Shown here one piece after another: positions 32,819 to 40,192 of a DNA stretch of 43,571 nucleotides (position 1 is the first letter of the stretch; every line of letters begins with the position of its first letter). The notes below the pieces were generated by a model. The model saw only the letters and a program-made list of their open reading frames with translations. It ran no database searches and was not told the DNA's origin. The stretch is from Bacillus paramycoides (GTDB lineage: Bacteria; Bacillota; Bacilli; Bacillales; Bacillaceae_G). Where the stretch lies: contig NZ_MAOI01000119.1 in the NCBI RefSeq assembly GCF_001884235.1, positions 1 to 43,571 on the forward strand, in the 5' to 3' direction. The position numbers were made by a program, and so were the translations under genes.

Positions 32819-32872
32819 TGGATTAGCGCCAAACGGGGCGGCAATCTGGTTCAACTCCAGCTAGTCCAACCA
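32819..32872 (+). ncRNA. Miniature tRNA-like structure in the SASP 5' leader
   Basis: An 8-bp acceptor-like stem pairs TGGATTAG (32819-32826) with CTAGTCCA (32861-32868), with one G-U. Inside, CGCC-AAACGG-GGCG (32827-32840) forms a hairpin where D and anticodon arms would be. A T-arm CTGG-TTCAACT-CCAG (32846-32860) has a loop matching the tRNA T-loop pattern TTCRANY. The 3' end reads A-CCA (32869-32872). The stacked acceptor and T stems total 12 bp, as in tRNA. It lies between the sigma-G promoter and the SASP start codon. It could be a processed small RNA, an RNase P/Z substrate or an mRNA leader element. I do not recall a named family. Confidence 0.6.
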
Positions 32873-32906
32873 AAAAACTTTTACACTCTAAGGAGGATAT
32901 ATTCCT

Positions 32907-33110
32907 ATGGCAAACCAAAGTTCTTACAATCAATTAGTAGTACCAGGAGCAACAGCTGCAATCGATCAAATGAAGTACGAAATCGCTCAAGAATTTGGTG
33001 TACAATTAGGAGCAGATTCTACGGCTCGCGCTAACGGTTCTGTTGGTGGAGAAATTACAAAACGTTTAGTTGCAATGGCTGAACAAAGCCTTGGCGGATT
33101 CCAAAAATAA
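32907..33110 (+). CDS. Alpha/beta-type small acid-soluble spore protein
   Basis: A 67-residue alpha/beta-type SASP, the DNA-coating protein of spores that gives UV and heat resistance. The N-terminal [20 protein letters not shown], the germination protease site in [10 protein letters not shown] (cleavage after Glu25), and the second conserved block [19 protein letters not shown] are all present. AAGGAGG precedes the ATG by 10 nt. Transcription comes from the sigma-G promoter at 32767-32796, through a leader containing the tRNA-like fold, and ends at the strong palindromic terminator at 33124. Length and composition are standard. Confidence 0.97.
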   Translation: MANQSSYNQLVVPGATAAIDQMKYEIAQEFGVQLGADSTARANGSVGGEITKRLVAMAEQSLGGFQK

Positions 33111-33123
33111 ATATATATGGCAA

Positions 33124-33155
33124 AAAGGTCTCAGGGCATATGCCCTGAGACCTTT
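33124..33155. terminator. 32-bp perfect palindromic bidirectional terminator
   Basis: AAAGGTCTCAGGGCAT is followed at once by its exact complement ATGCCCTGAGACCTTT. It lies between the convergent SASP and ABC ATPase genes and can serve both. Confidence 0.9.
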
Positions 33156-33160
33156 CTTAT

Positions 33161-33895
33161 TTACTGCAACATTTGTAAAAACTTCTTCGTTCGTTCTTCT
33201 TTTGGATTTGTAAATACATCTTCTGGTGTACCTTGTTCGACAACGACACCGCCATCCATGAAAATAACACGGTTCGCAATTTGATGAGCAAAGCGCATTT
33301 CATGCGTTACAATGACCATCGTCATTCCTTCTTTAGCAAGTTCTTTCATTACCTTTAAAACTTCTTGAACTAGTTCCGGATCAAGCGCTGACGTTGGCTC
33401 ATCAAATAGTAAAACTTCCGGCTCCATCGCAAGTGCACGAGCGATTCCGACGCGCTGTTGTTGTCCGCCTGATAATTGGAACGGATATAAATCTACTTTA
33501 TCCGCAAGACCAACTTTTTCAAGGAAGTAGTTTGCTTTTTTCTTCGCTTCTTCTTTCCCCATCTTCTTCACTGTAACGAGCCCTTCCATTACATTTTGAA
33601 GTGCTGTTAAATGCGGGAATAGATTATGGTGCTGGAATACCATACCTGTTTGCGTACGAAGATTTACAATATCTTTCTTCGATACTTTTTTAGAGAAATC
33701 GAGCTCTTTATTACCGATGCGAATGCTACCAGCGTTCGGTGTTTCTAACACATTGAGGCAACGTAGAAATGTCGTTTTACCAGATCCAGATGGCCCGATA
33801 ATAACAACAACTTCGCCCTTCTCAACTGATAAATCTATATGTTTTAGTACGGTATTATCTCCGAAACTTTTTTGTAAACGTTGAATTGAAATCAT
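33161..33895 (-). CDS. Polar amino acid ABC transporter, ATP-binding protein
   Basis: A 244-residue ATPase of the polar amino acid uptake (GlnQ/TcyC) family. Walker A is [16 protein letters not shown] (about 33-48), the signature is [17 protein letters not shown] (about 134-150), Walker B is [16 protein letters not shown], and the switch His is in [10 protein letters not shown]. It is the last gene of a three-gene importer operon (binding protein, permease, ATPase). Similarity to cystine importers (TcyABC) is suggested by the permease and binding protein, but glutamine or arginine remain possible from this subunit alone. Confidence 0.95.
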   Translation of the reverse strand: MISIQRLQKSFGDNTVLKHIDLSVEKGEVVVIIGPSGSGKTTFLRCLNVLETPNAGSIRIGNKELDFSKKVSKKDIVNLRTQTGMVFQHHNLFPHLTALQNVMEGLVTVKKMGKEEAKKKANYFLEKVGLADKVDLYPFQLSGGQQQRVGIARALAMEPEVLLFDEPTSALDPELVQEVLKVMKELAKEGMTMVIVTHEMRFAHQIANRVIFMDGGVVVEQGTPEDVFTNPKEERTKKFLQMLQ

Positions 33896-33923
33896 AAAAA
33901 CAAAAACTCCTTTTATGAAAGGA

Positions 33924-34622
33924 TTATTTTAGAGTGTAACGTTCAAAACGTTTTTCTAATATTTGTTGCACAATAGATAATAGGAAGCAAATTACCCAAT
34001 AAATAAGACCTGCTTCGAAATAAACGATTAAAAACTCATAGTTCATTGCCGCAATTTCCTGCGCTTTTCGGAACATTTCTGTTACTAAAATTAACGATGC
34101 TAATGAAGTATCCTTCACTAAACTAATAAATGTATTCGAAAGCGGCGGAATGGATACACGCGTTGCTTGTGGTAAAATAACACGTTTTAACGCTTGCGGG
34201 TATGTCATCCCAATTGTGTAAGCTGCTTCCCACTGCCCTTTCGGGATAGAAAGAATAGAAGCACGAATAATTTCAGATGCATATGCACCGACATTTAATG
34301 AAAATCCAACAACTGCTGCTGTATATGGCTCAACCTCAATATTAAGAGTTGGAAGACCATAGAAAATAATAAATAACTGTACAAGAAGTGGCGTTCCGCG
34401 AATGATAGATACATAGATACGAGCAATCCATTGTAAAATACGACTACCTGAAATACGCGCGAGCGCTGTTAACGTCGCAAGTATAATACCGATAATAAAC
34501 GTAACAAGCGTTAATGGAATTGTCGTAAACACGGCTTCCTTCAGCATAGGCATGAAGGAAGTTTGCATAATATCTACCCATGTAGACAATCGATCTGAGA
34601 CCAATGCACTACTTAGATACAT
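33924..34622 (-). CDS. Polar amino acid ABC transporter, permease protein
   Basis: A 232-residue HisM/TcyB-type permease with about five membrane helices. The coupling (EAA) segment is [25 protein letters not shown] (about 145-170), and the family segment [22 protein letters not shown] is at about 90-111. The ATG at 34622 overlaps the end of the binding protein gene (stop at 34609) by 14 bp, pointing to translational coupling; the ribosome site (GGTG) is weak, consistent with that. A GTG two codons earlier is also in frame. Confidence 0.93.
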   Translation of the reverse strand: MYLSSALVSDRLSTWVDIMQTSFMPMLKEAVFTTIPLTLVTFIIGIILATLTALARISGSRILQWIARIYVSIIRGTPLLVQLFIIFYGLPTLNIEVEPYTAAVVGFSLNVGAYASEIIRASILSIPKGQWEAAYTIGMTYPQALKRVILPQATRVSIPPLSNTFISLVKDTSLASLILVTEMFRKAQEIAAMNYEFLIVYFEAGLIYWVICFLLSIVQQILEKRFERYTLK

Positions 34623-35406
34623 TTTCACCGAACCATTTTTTCGCTATTTTATCGTACGTACCATCTTTTTTCATATCTTCTAACGCTTTATTTACTTCTT
34701 GTACAAGCTTGTCGCTACCTTTGCGGAATAGGAAACCACTTTGTGATGCTTCTTTTTCTGTATCTACAATTTTAATTTTTGCATCTTTCTTCGTTTCTAA
34801 ATAGTTCAATACTGATAACTTATCATTGATTGTAAAATCAACGCGACCAGTGTTTAATAATTCTGCTGCTTGGCTAAAGCCTTCTACACTAGTGATTTCT
34901 GCACCATTTTTCTTAGCAATATCTGCATAGTTACTTGTTAAAGATTGTGCCGCTTTTAATCCTTTCACATCAGCAAATGTAGCAGGTTTATCTTTATCCT
35001 TCGCAATAACTAATACCGCTGAAGATGAAACGTATGGACTAGAGAAGTCGTATTTCTTTTGACGATCTTCACGAATACCAACTTCGTTAGCAACCATGTC
35101 GAAACGTTTTGCATCTATTCCTGCAAGTAAGCTATCCCATTGTGTTTCTTTAAACACTGGTTTTACCCCTAAACGTTTTGCAACTTCTTCTGCTAATTCA
35201 ACGTCAAATCCAGTTAATTTATTGCTTGAATCGTGGAATGTGAACGGCGGATATGTACCTTCTGTTCCAATTACAAGTTCACCGCTTTGTTTTATCTTTT
35301 GTAACGCATCTTGACTAGCTGTATCTTTTTTCTCTTCTTTGCCGCAGCCCGCTACAATCCCAATTGCTAATGTAGTTACTGCAAGCACTGAAAATAATTT
35401 TTTCAT
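34609..35406 (-). CDS. Polar amino acid (cystine-type) ABC transporter, substrate-binding lipoprotein
   Basis: A 265-residue extracellular solute-binding lipoprotein. The signal peptide ends in the lipobox IVAGC (Cys21). The family-3 binding domain shows LVIGTEGTYPPFTFHDSSNK (about 50-69), GFDVELAEEVAKRLG, WDSLLAGIDAKRFDMVAN and YDFSSPYVSSSAVL. The pattern is like the TcyA/TcyJ cystine-binding proteins, though substrate cannot be read with certainty. AAGTATTC-TTGGAGG supplies the ribosome site. A promoter at 35436-35464 and an AATTCCTAT motif next to it recall CymR-controlled sulfur genes, but that operator call is weak. Confidence 0.93.
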   Translation of the reverse strand: MKKLFSVLAVTTLAIGIVAGCGKEEKKDTASQDALQKIKQSGELVIGTEGTYPPFTFHDSSNKLTGFDVELAEEVAKRLGVKPVFKETQWDSLLAGIDAKRFDMVANEVGIREDRQKKYDFSSPYVSSSAVLVIAKDKDKPATFADVKGLKAAQSLTSNYADIAKKNGAEITSVEGFSQAAELLNTGRVDFTINDKLSVLNYLETKKDAKIKIVDTEKEASQSGFLFRKGSDKLVQEVNKALEDMKKDGTYDKIAKKWFGENVSK

Positions 35407-35435
35407 GATCGTGATCCTCCAAGTATTCTGATAGG

Positions 35436-35464
35436 AATTTAAAAACTATATTGATTGTATGCAA
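35436..35464 (-). promoter_or_regulatory. Promoter of the amino acid importer operon
   Basis: Minus-strand TTGCAT (35464-35459), 17-bp spacer and TAAATT (35441-35436), 30 bp upstream of the binding protein ATG. Confidence 0.55.
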
Positions 35465-35688
35465 TCTTGAACAATTTTTCAATGAAAATGTTCTTATTTA
35501 GTTTAACCTTTTTCTTCATAATCAAACAAAATGGAAAAATAACGCTACATACAAAAAATAAGTAACATTTTTTAATATAGCATTTATATAGAAAAAGGTA
35601 AAACAATACTTCTTATTATTCTTGCTTGTCATGATTTATCGCAGAATCGATATCCTTTGTCAAAACGTCGATATAATTTTAATCAAAA

Positions 35689-35718
35689 AAGAACTTGCGA
35701 AAATCGCAAGTTCTTCTA
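35689..35718 (-). terminator. Intrinsic terminator after bmrD
   Basis: AAGAACTTGCGA (35689-35700), loop AAA, TCGCAAGTTCTT (35704-35715), followed on the minus strand by T-rich sequence. Confidence 0.88.
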
Positions 35719-35722
35719 AATA

Positions 35723-37723
35723 TTAAGCGCTCTGGTTTCCTTCCATTTGCGTTTTATACATATCGTAATAACGCCCGCGCTTTTTCATTAATTCATCATG
35801 AGATCCTTTTTCCAAAATCGTTCCTCTATCAAGCACAATAATTTGATCAGCGCTCTTAATTGTTGAAAGACGATGAGCGATAATAAACGTCGTTCTTCCT
35901 TTTTTCACAACTTCTAGCGCTTGTTGAATCATCGCTTCTGTCTCTGTATCAATACTAGAAGTCGCTTCATCTAAAATTAAAATCGCCGGATCAAAAGCAA
36001 GTGCCCTAGCAAACGATATAAGCTGACGTTCTCCGGTTGAAAGTGTACTTCCCTTCTCCGTAATTTCTTCATCTAACTTGTTCGCAAATCTTTCAGCACC
36101 AACATCACGTAACGCCTTTACGATACGCTCTTTTGAAATATTTTCGTTCTCTAAGCTTACATTGGATGCGACTGTCCCGCTAAATAAAAACGGATCTTGC
36201 AATACAATTCCCATATGTTCACGAGTTGCCTGTTTCGGCATTTCTGTTACATCGTGACCATCAATCGTAAGCTTTCCTTTTTGAAATTCATAAAATTGGA
36301 AGAGTACATTCATAATGGAACTTTTTCCTGATCCAGTATGACCAACAAGTGCCACTGTCTCCCCTTGTTTCGCTTCAAAAGAAATATTTTTCAATACTTC
36401 ATCTTTCCCATTATAAGAAAATGACACATTATCGAATTTCACATTTCCGTTTAAACGAGGCATACGTTCTTCTTCTACTGCCTCTCCTTTTTCCTCTAAC
36501 AATTCAAAAACACGCTCTGATGCAACACGTGATTGCTCTAAATTAGCAAGCTGATTCACCATATTTGTAATCGGCGAGAATAATCTCGTTAAATAATCAA
36601 CGAAAGCATACAGTACCCCGAGTGAAACAATACCCGTAGCACTTAATGAAGCACCACCAAAATACCAAATCACTCCTGTAAAAGCGATGTTTCTTAATAC
36701 AGACACTAAGTTATGCGATGTTGCTGCATTTAAATTTAAAATTTTATTTTGATATTTAAAATAATCGCCATTTAACTCTTCAAATTCCTTCTTCGTTTCA
36801 CGCTCTTGACGGAATGCTTGAATGATCGGCATCCCTTGAATCGATTCATTCACTGTTCCGTTAATATCCGATAAACGCGAACGCATTTTATGATTGTATA
36901 CAGACGCATACTTTCTATACAGTATCGCCCAAATAATTAAAATCGGGATAATTAATAAACAGAACATCGCGAGTTTTACATCGAGTAAAAATAGCGCGGC
37001 AAATATCCCAATAATATAAATAATACTAGAGACGAATGTCGCAAGTACCGTTACATATAAATCACGAATTGCCTCTGTATCATTCGTTACACGCGAAACA
37101 ATTTTCCCTGCTGGTAAATGATCAAAATAACGAATCGGCAACGTTTGTATATGAGAAAAGACATCCTCTCTCATAATTTGAATAATTTTGTTTGCTGCTT
37201 TCTGTAAGAAGAACTGCTTTCCGTACGCAAATAATGATACGACTACTAATAAAGCGAAATATCCACCGCCAAGTAGTAATAGTCGGTTTATTTCTGGTTT
37301 ATAAAACGCAAATACTTCTTCTTTCGTTAATGCTTTCGCTTTATACACCTGCACGGCCTTACCACTCTGAACGGTAATCACATCACCCTTAACGGACCGA
37401 GAACCTTCAAGCGTTATTTTATTCGGCACAAAATAGTACTGAAAACCAACTTGAATAACTCGAACTTCCTTCCCTTTTTTCTCGCCTTCCTCAAAGCGAT
37501 CGCCTCGCTTATAAAAGGCGCCATTATACGAAACAGCATCCTCACTTTTTTCTGTTCCATACCAAGGCCTCTCTATGCCAACAATATGCTCATCAATCAT
37601 CGTTTTTGCGACGAACGGACCTGCAAGCTCTGCAATGACGAAAACAAATAGCATCGCCATAGCTGCAAAAATTGGCCCTTTCACTTTCATCGCATATTGA
37701 AACAATCGTTTTGAAACGCTCAT
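35723..37723 (-). CDS. bmrD: BmrD-like ABC multidrug exporter subunit
   Basis: A 666-residue type IV ABC exporter half (YheH/BmrD). After the first membrane helix there is a soluble extracellular insertion (about residues 45-145; WYGTEKSEDAVSYNGAFYKR), as known for BmrD. Then come the remaining helices and the nucleotide-binding domain: Walker A VGHTGSGKSSI, signature LSTGERQLISFARAL and Walker B ILILDEATSSID with the catalytic Glu. Its start overlaps the bmrC stop by 4 bp (ATGA). It pairs with BmrC, whose Walker B lacks the Glu, giving one working ATP site. The family exports drugs such as fluoroquinolones and Hoechst dye. Confidence 0.93.
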   Translation of the reverse strand: MSVSKRLFQYAMKVKGPIFAAMAMLFVFVIAELAGPFVAKTMIDEHIVGIERPWYGTEKSEDAVSYNGAFYKRGDRFEEGEKKGKEVRVIQVGFQYYFVPNKITLEGSRSVKGDVITVQSGKAVQVYKAKALTKEEVFAFYKPEINRLLLLGGGYFALLVVVSLFAYGKQFFLQKAANKIIQIMREDVFSHIQTLPIRYFDHLPAGKIVSRVTNDTEAIRDLYVTVLATFVSSIIYIIGIFAALFLLDVKLAMFCLLIIPILIIWAILYRKYASVYNHKMRSRLSDINGTVNESIQGMPIIQAFRQERETKKEFEELNGDYFKYQNKILNLNAATSHNLVSVLRNIAFTGVIWYFGGASLSATGIVSLGVLYAFVDYLTRLFSPITNMVNQLANLEQSRVASERVFELLEEKGEAVEEERMPRLNGNVKFDNVSFSYNGKDEVLKNISFEAKQGETVALVGHTGSGKSSIMNVLFQFYEFQKGKLTIDGHDVTEMPKQATREHMGIVLQDPFLFSGTVASNVSLENENISKERIVKALRDVGAERFANKLDEEITEKGSTLSTGERQLISFARALAFDPAILILDEATSSIDTETEAMIQQALEVVKKGRTTFIIAHRLSTIKSADQIIVLDRGTILEKGSHDELMKKRGRYYDMYKTQMEGNQSA

Positions 37724-39474
37724 ATTTTCACCCCACTATCCGCACCTTCACCTTGCTGCCGTTCGAACTGCTCAGCATACCAGCCCCCATTTCGAACGAG
37801 CGCCTCGTGCGAACCTTCTTCAATAACTTCACCGTTATCCATAACGAGAATCCAATCTGCGTGCTGTACCGCTGATAAACGATGCGTCGTGATAATCGTC
37901 GTCTTCCCGCTTCTTTCTGTTCGTATATTTTCAATAATTGCCGCTTCAGTACGAGCATCAACAGCTGATAAAGAATCGTCTAAAATTAAGATTTCCGGGT
38001 TTTGAATAACAGCTCTCGCAATCGAAATCCTTTGCTTTTGCCCACCTGATAAAGAAACACCTTTCTCTCCAACAAGCGTTTCTAAACCTTCCGGTAAAAA
38101 CTCTAAATCCTTTTTAAACGCAGCTATTTCAATCGCTTTTTCAAGTTCTTCTTCAGTCGCTTCTCTGTTTCCGAATAAAATATTTTCCTTCGCTGTTTTT
38201 GAGAATAAAATGTGTTCCTGAGGTACATATCCAATCCAGCCAAGTACGTTATCATTCGTAATTTTATCTAGCGTCACATCAGAAACTGCAATATCTCCTT
38301 CTCCAAGTGGATATTGACGAAGCAGCTGACGAACGAGCGTCGTTTTCCCGCTTCCTGTTTTCCCAACAACTCCAAGTGTCTCTCCTTGTTTTAATGAGAA
38401 CGAAACATTTTTTAAATTTGTTTCATTTGATGAAGGATATGAAAAAGAAACATTATCAAACTGAATGTAATTCGGCTCTTGTACAACCTTTGGATTTTTT
38501 GGATTCTTTACATCCGGTTCATAAGCTAACGTTTCATTCACACGATCTAACGAAGCATTTCCTCTTTGCATAACATTAATCAATTCACCAATTGCAAACA
38601 TCGGCCAAATCATCATACCTAAATAGACGTTAAAAGAAACGAGTTCCCCAAGTGTTACTTTTGATTGGAACACGAGATATGCACCGTACACTAGACCAAT
38701 TAAATAACTAAGACCAACGAGCATTTTTACAGTTGGCTGGAATAACGCATCGATTCTTGCTACCTTCATATTTTTCTCGTATACGTCATCCCCTAAATGG
38801 TGAAACCTTTCTTGATCAGCATTTTCTTGTACGTACGCACGAATAACGCGTACACCAGCAATTGATTCAAGCACTTTATCATTCATATCTCCGAACGCAT
38901 CTTGTGCAACTGTAAATCGTTCATGCAATTTCTTTCCGTATATATTCATCGCATACGCCATAATCGGAAGCGGTATAAGCGCAGCAAATGTTAGCTGCCA
39001 ACTAATTGAAAAGCCCATCATACAAACGATTGTAAGCATATATAGACTAGAATCAACGAGCGTTAATATACCAAAACCTGCTGTCATCGCAATTGCTTTT
39101 AAGTCATTCGTCGCTCGCGCCATTAAATCGCCAGTACGATTTTTTTGATAAAACGTCGGCGTCATCTTGAGTAAATGCCCCATAAATTTTGAACGCATCG
39201 TTTTCTCAAGTACGAACGCACCGCCAAATAGTTGATGCTGCCAAATAAAAGTGAGCACATACCCGCCTATCGTTACCCCAAGTAAAATAAAAATATATTG
39301 TATAATCGCCTCGTTCGTTAAGGCTCCTGTTTTAATATTATCAATTGTAATTCCTAACACCTTCGGAGGAATTACCTCTATTACGTTTACAATTAAAAGT
39401 ACCCCAATTGCGATACTATACCTTTTCCAATGTTCTTTAAAAAACCATCCTAATTTTTGCAGTACTGAAAACAA
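37720..39474 (-). CDS. bmrC: BmrC-like ABC multidrug exporter subunit
   Basis: A 584-residue ABC exporter half (YheI/BmrC): six N-terminal membrane helices (MFSVLQKLGWFFKEHWKRYS start) and an NBD with VGKTGSGKTTLVRQLLR, the full signature VSLSGGQKQRISIARAV, and Walker B EILILDDSLSAVD. In the last, Asp replaces the catalytic Glu, marking the degenerate half of a heterodimer. The start is a TTG at 39474 with GGGAGAGG 5 nt upstream. The operon is preceded by a leader peptide and intrinsic terminator (39715-39899), the same architecture reported for B. subtilis bmrB-bmrCD, where translation-inhibiting antibiotics relieve attenuation. Confidence 0.93.
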   Translation of the reverse strand: MFSVLQKLGWFFKEHWKRYSIAIGVLLIVNVIEVIPPKVLGITIDNIKTGALTNEAIIQYIFILLGVTIGGYVLTFIWQHQLFGGAFVLEKTMRSKFMGHLLKMTPTFYQKNRTGDLMARATNDLKAIAMTAGFGILTLVDSSLYMLTIVCMMGFSISWQLTFAALIPLPIMAYAMNIYGKKLHERFTVAQDAFGDMNDKVLESIAGVRVIRAYVQENADQERFHHLGDDVYEKNMKVARIDALFQPTVKMLVGLSYLIGLVYGAYLVFQSKVTLGELVSFNVYLGMMIWPMFAIGELINVMQRGNASLDRVNETLAYEPDVKNPKNPKVVQEPNYIQFDNVSFSYPSSNETNLKNVSFSLKQGETLGVVGKTGSGKTTLVRQLLRQYPLGEGDIAVSDVTLDKITNDNVLGWIGYVPQEHILFSKTAKENILFGNREATEEELEKAIEIAAFKKDLEFLPEGLETLVGEKGVSLSGGQKQRISIARAVIQNPEILILDDSLSAVDARTEAAIIENIRTERSGKTTIITTHRLSAVQHADWILVMDNGEVIEEGSHEALVRNGGWYAEQFERQQGEGADSGVKI

Positions 39475-39597
39475 TATAACCTCTCCCTTCTCGTTCTCGT
39501 TTGACTCACATTTCTTTATCCGCTATCCAAACCCATCACATTTACATTTCGTTTGCCATACAATTTCATCACATTTTTCCACCTTCCAAACGTTTAT

Positions 39598-39677
39598 TTT
39601 ATCCCGAATTAACGGGCGGTGAAGACTAATCATCAACAAGGAATACAATCTCCCCACCGATGGAAGTTTCACTTTAT
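39598..39677. repeat. bcr-like short repeat with TTTAT ends, second copy
   Basis: An 80-bp element starting TTTATCCCG (39598) and ending GGAAGTTTCACTTTAT (39677), with an internal CCCG-AATTAA-CGGG stem and GGGCGGTGAAGACTAAT. It shares both ends with the element at 32105-32178. It lies inside the bmrCD leader, between the attenuator and the bmrC start. Confidence 0.75.
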
Positions 39678-39714
39678 CGTAACCATACAAAGCATGGGTA
39701 CAAGGAAAATAAAC

Positions 39715-39746
39715 AAAAAAAAGCATACCGCCGCTTGACGATATGC
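39715..39746 (-). terminator. Attenuator terminator in the bmrCD leader
   Basis: On the minus strand GCATATCGTC, loop AAGC, GGCGGTATGC (39746-39723) forms a 10-bp stem with two G-U pairs, directly followed by eight T. It precedes the bmrC coding region by about 240 nt, so it must be read through for expression. Confidence 0.75.
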
Positions 39747-39760
39747 AAAGGAATGCATAA

Positions 39761-39793
39761 AAGCGTACGTTACGATATACGCAACGTACGCTT
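39761..39793 (-). promoter_or_regulatory. Upstream hairpin of the bmrCD attenuator
   Basis: Minus-strand AAGCGTACGTTGCG pairs with CGTAACGTACGCTT around a TATAT loop (14-bp stem, one G-U), starting 20 nt after the leader peptide stop. A ribosome stalled on the leader peptide would affect folding here; the exact mutually exclusive pairing is inferred. Confidence 0.65.
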
Positions 39794-39812
39794 CTCATAA
39801 GACAAAAAAGTC

Positions 39813-39899
39813 CTATATATCCGCACGGGTTGCGTAATGATATGAATGTTTTCCGCCATTTAACAGAGCTAAGCCCATTACATTTACGATTACAATCAT
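39813..39899 (-). CDS. Putative 28-aa leader peptide of bmrCD (BmrB-like role)
   Basis: A short frame MIVIVNVMGLALLNGGKHSY, then HYATRADI and a stop, with an excellent ribosome site (AAAGGGG 9 nt before the ATG). It lies 35 nt downstream of a strong sigma-A-type promoter and just before two hairpins, the second a terminator. This placement is that of a translation-sensing attenuator peptide. The B. subtilis counterpart BmrB is longer (about 54 aa), and I cannot claim sequence homology. The antibiotic-responsive function is inferred from the downstream exporter. Confidence 0.65.
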   Translation of the reverse strand: MIVIVNVMGLALLNGGKHSYHYATRADI

Positions 39900-39933
39900 T
39901 ACGCACACCCCTTTCATTTATTTTCCATTTATA

Positions 39934-39963
39934 ATCTTACAACTTTATTGAGTATTCTGTCAA
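39934..39963 (-). promoter_or_regulatory. Promoter of the bmrCD leader
   Basis: Minus-strand TTGACA (39963-39958), 18-bp spacer, TAAGAT (39939-39934), about 35 bp upstream of the leader peptide ATG. Confidence 0.7.
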
Positions 39964-40117
39964 TTGTTTTTTTAGCTATAGAATAAAATAATCTTTTATC
40001 ACAAAAATGAAAGTGATGCATTCTACTTATAATCCAGTTTGAAATAAGAGAATCTTCTGTAAGAAAGGGCATACAAAATAAAAAAAGAATAAGAAATCAT
40101 TTTCACAAACATTTCAT

Positions 40118-40146
40118 TTGAAAAATATTATCAAACCCCCTACAAT
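40118..40146 (+). promoter_or_regulatory. Sigma-A promoter of gapN
   Basis: TTGAAA (40118-40123), 17-bp spacer, TACAAT (40141-40146). The start point would be near 40153, so the longer open frame beginning at 40118 cannot be translated from this transcript. Confidence 0.75.
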
Positions 40147-40192
40147 CACCTTATACTCACTCTTACAAGTTGCTATTTTAGGAGGACTAATC

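Larger units (their letters stand above)
35407..35722. other. Intergenic region: amino acid importer promoter and bmrD terminator
   Basis: The left side holds the promoter of the importer operon and the right side the terminator of the bmrCD operon. Nothing else is seen in the AT-rich middle. Confidence 0.5.

Noticed and set aside
32819-32872. A normal tRNA gene
   Set aside because: Only 54 nt; the D arm and anticodon arm are missing and no acceptor partner exists 70-75 nt upstream, so it is not a decoding tRNA.
39523-39906. 127-codon minus-strand gene upstream of bmrC
   Set aside because: It crosses two strong hairpins and a TTTAT repeat and is out of frame with the better-supported 28-codon leader peptide.
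40118-40192. 25-residue N-terminal extension of GapN
   Set aside because: A TTGAAA-N17-TACAAT promoter occupies 40118-40146 and AGGAGG precedes the ATG at 40193.
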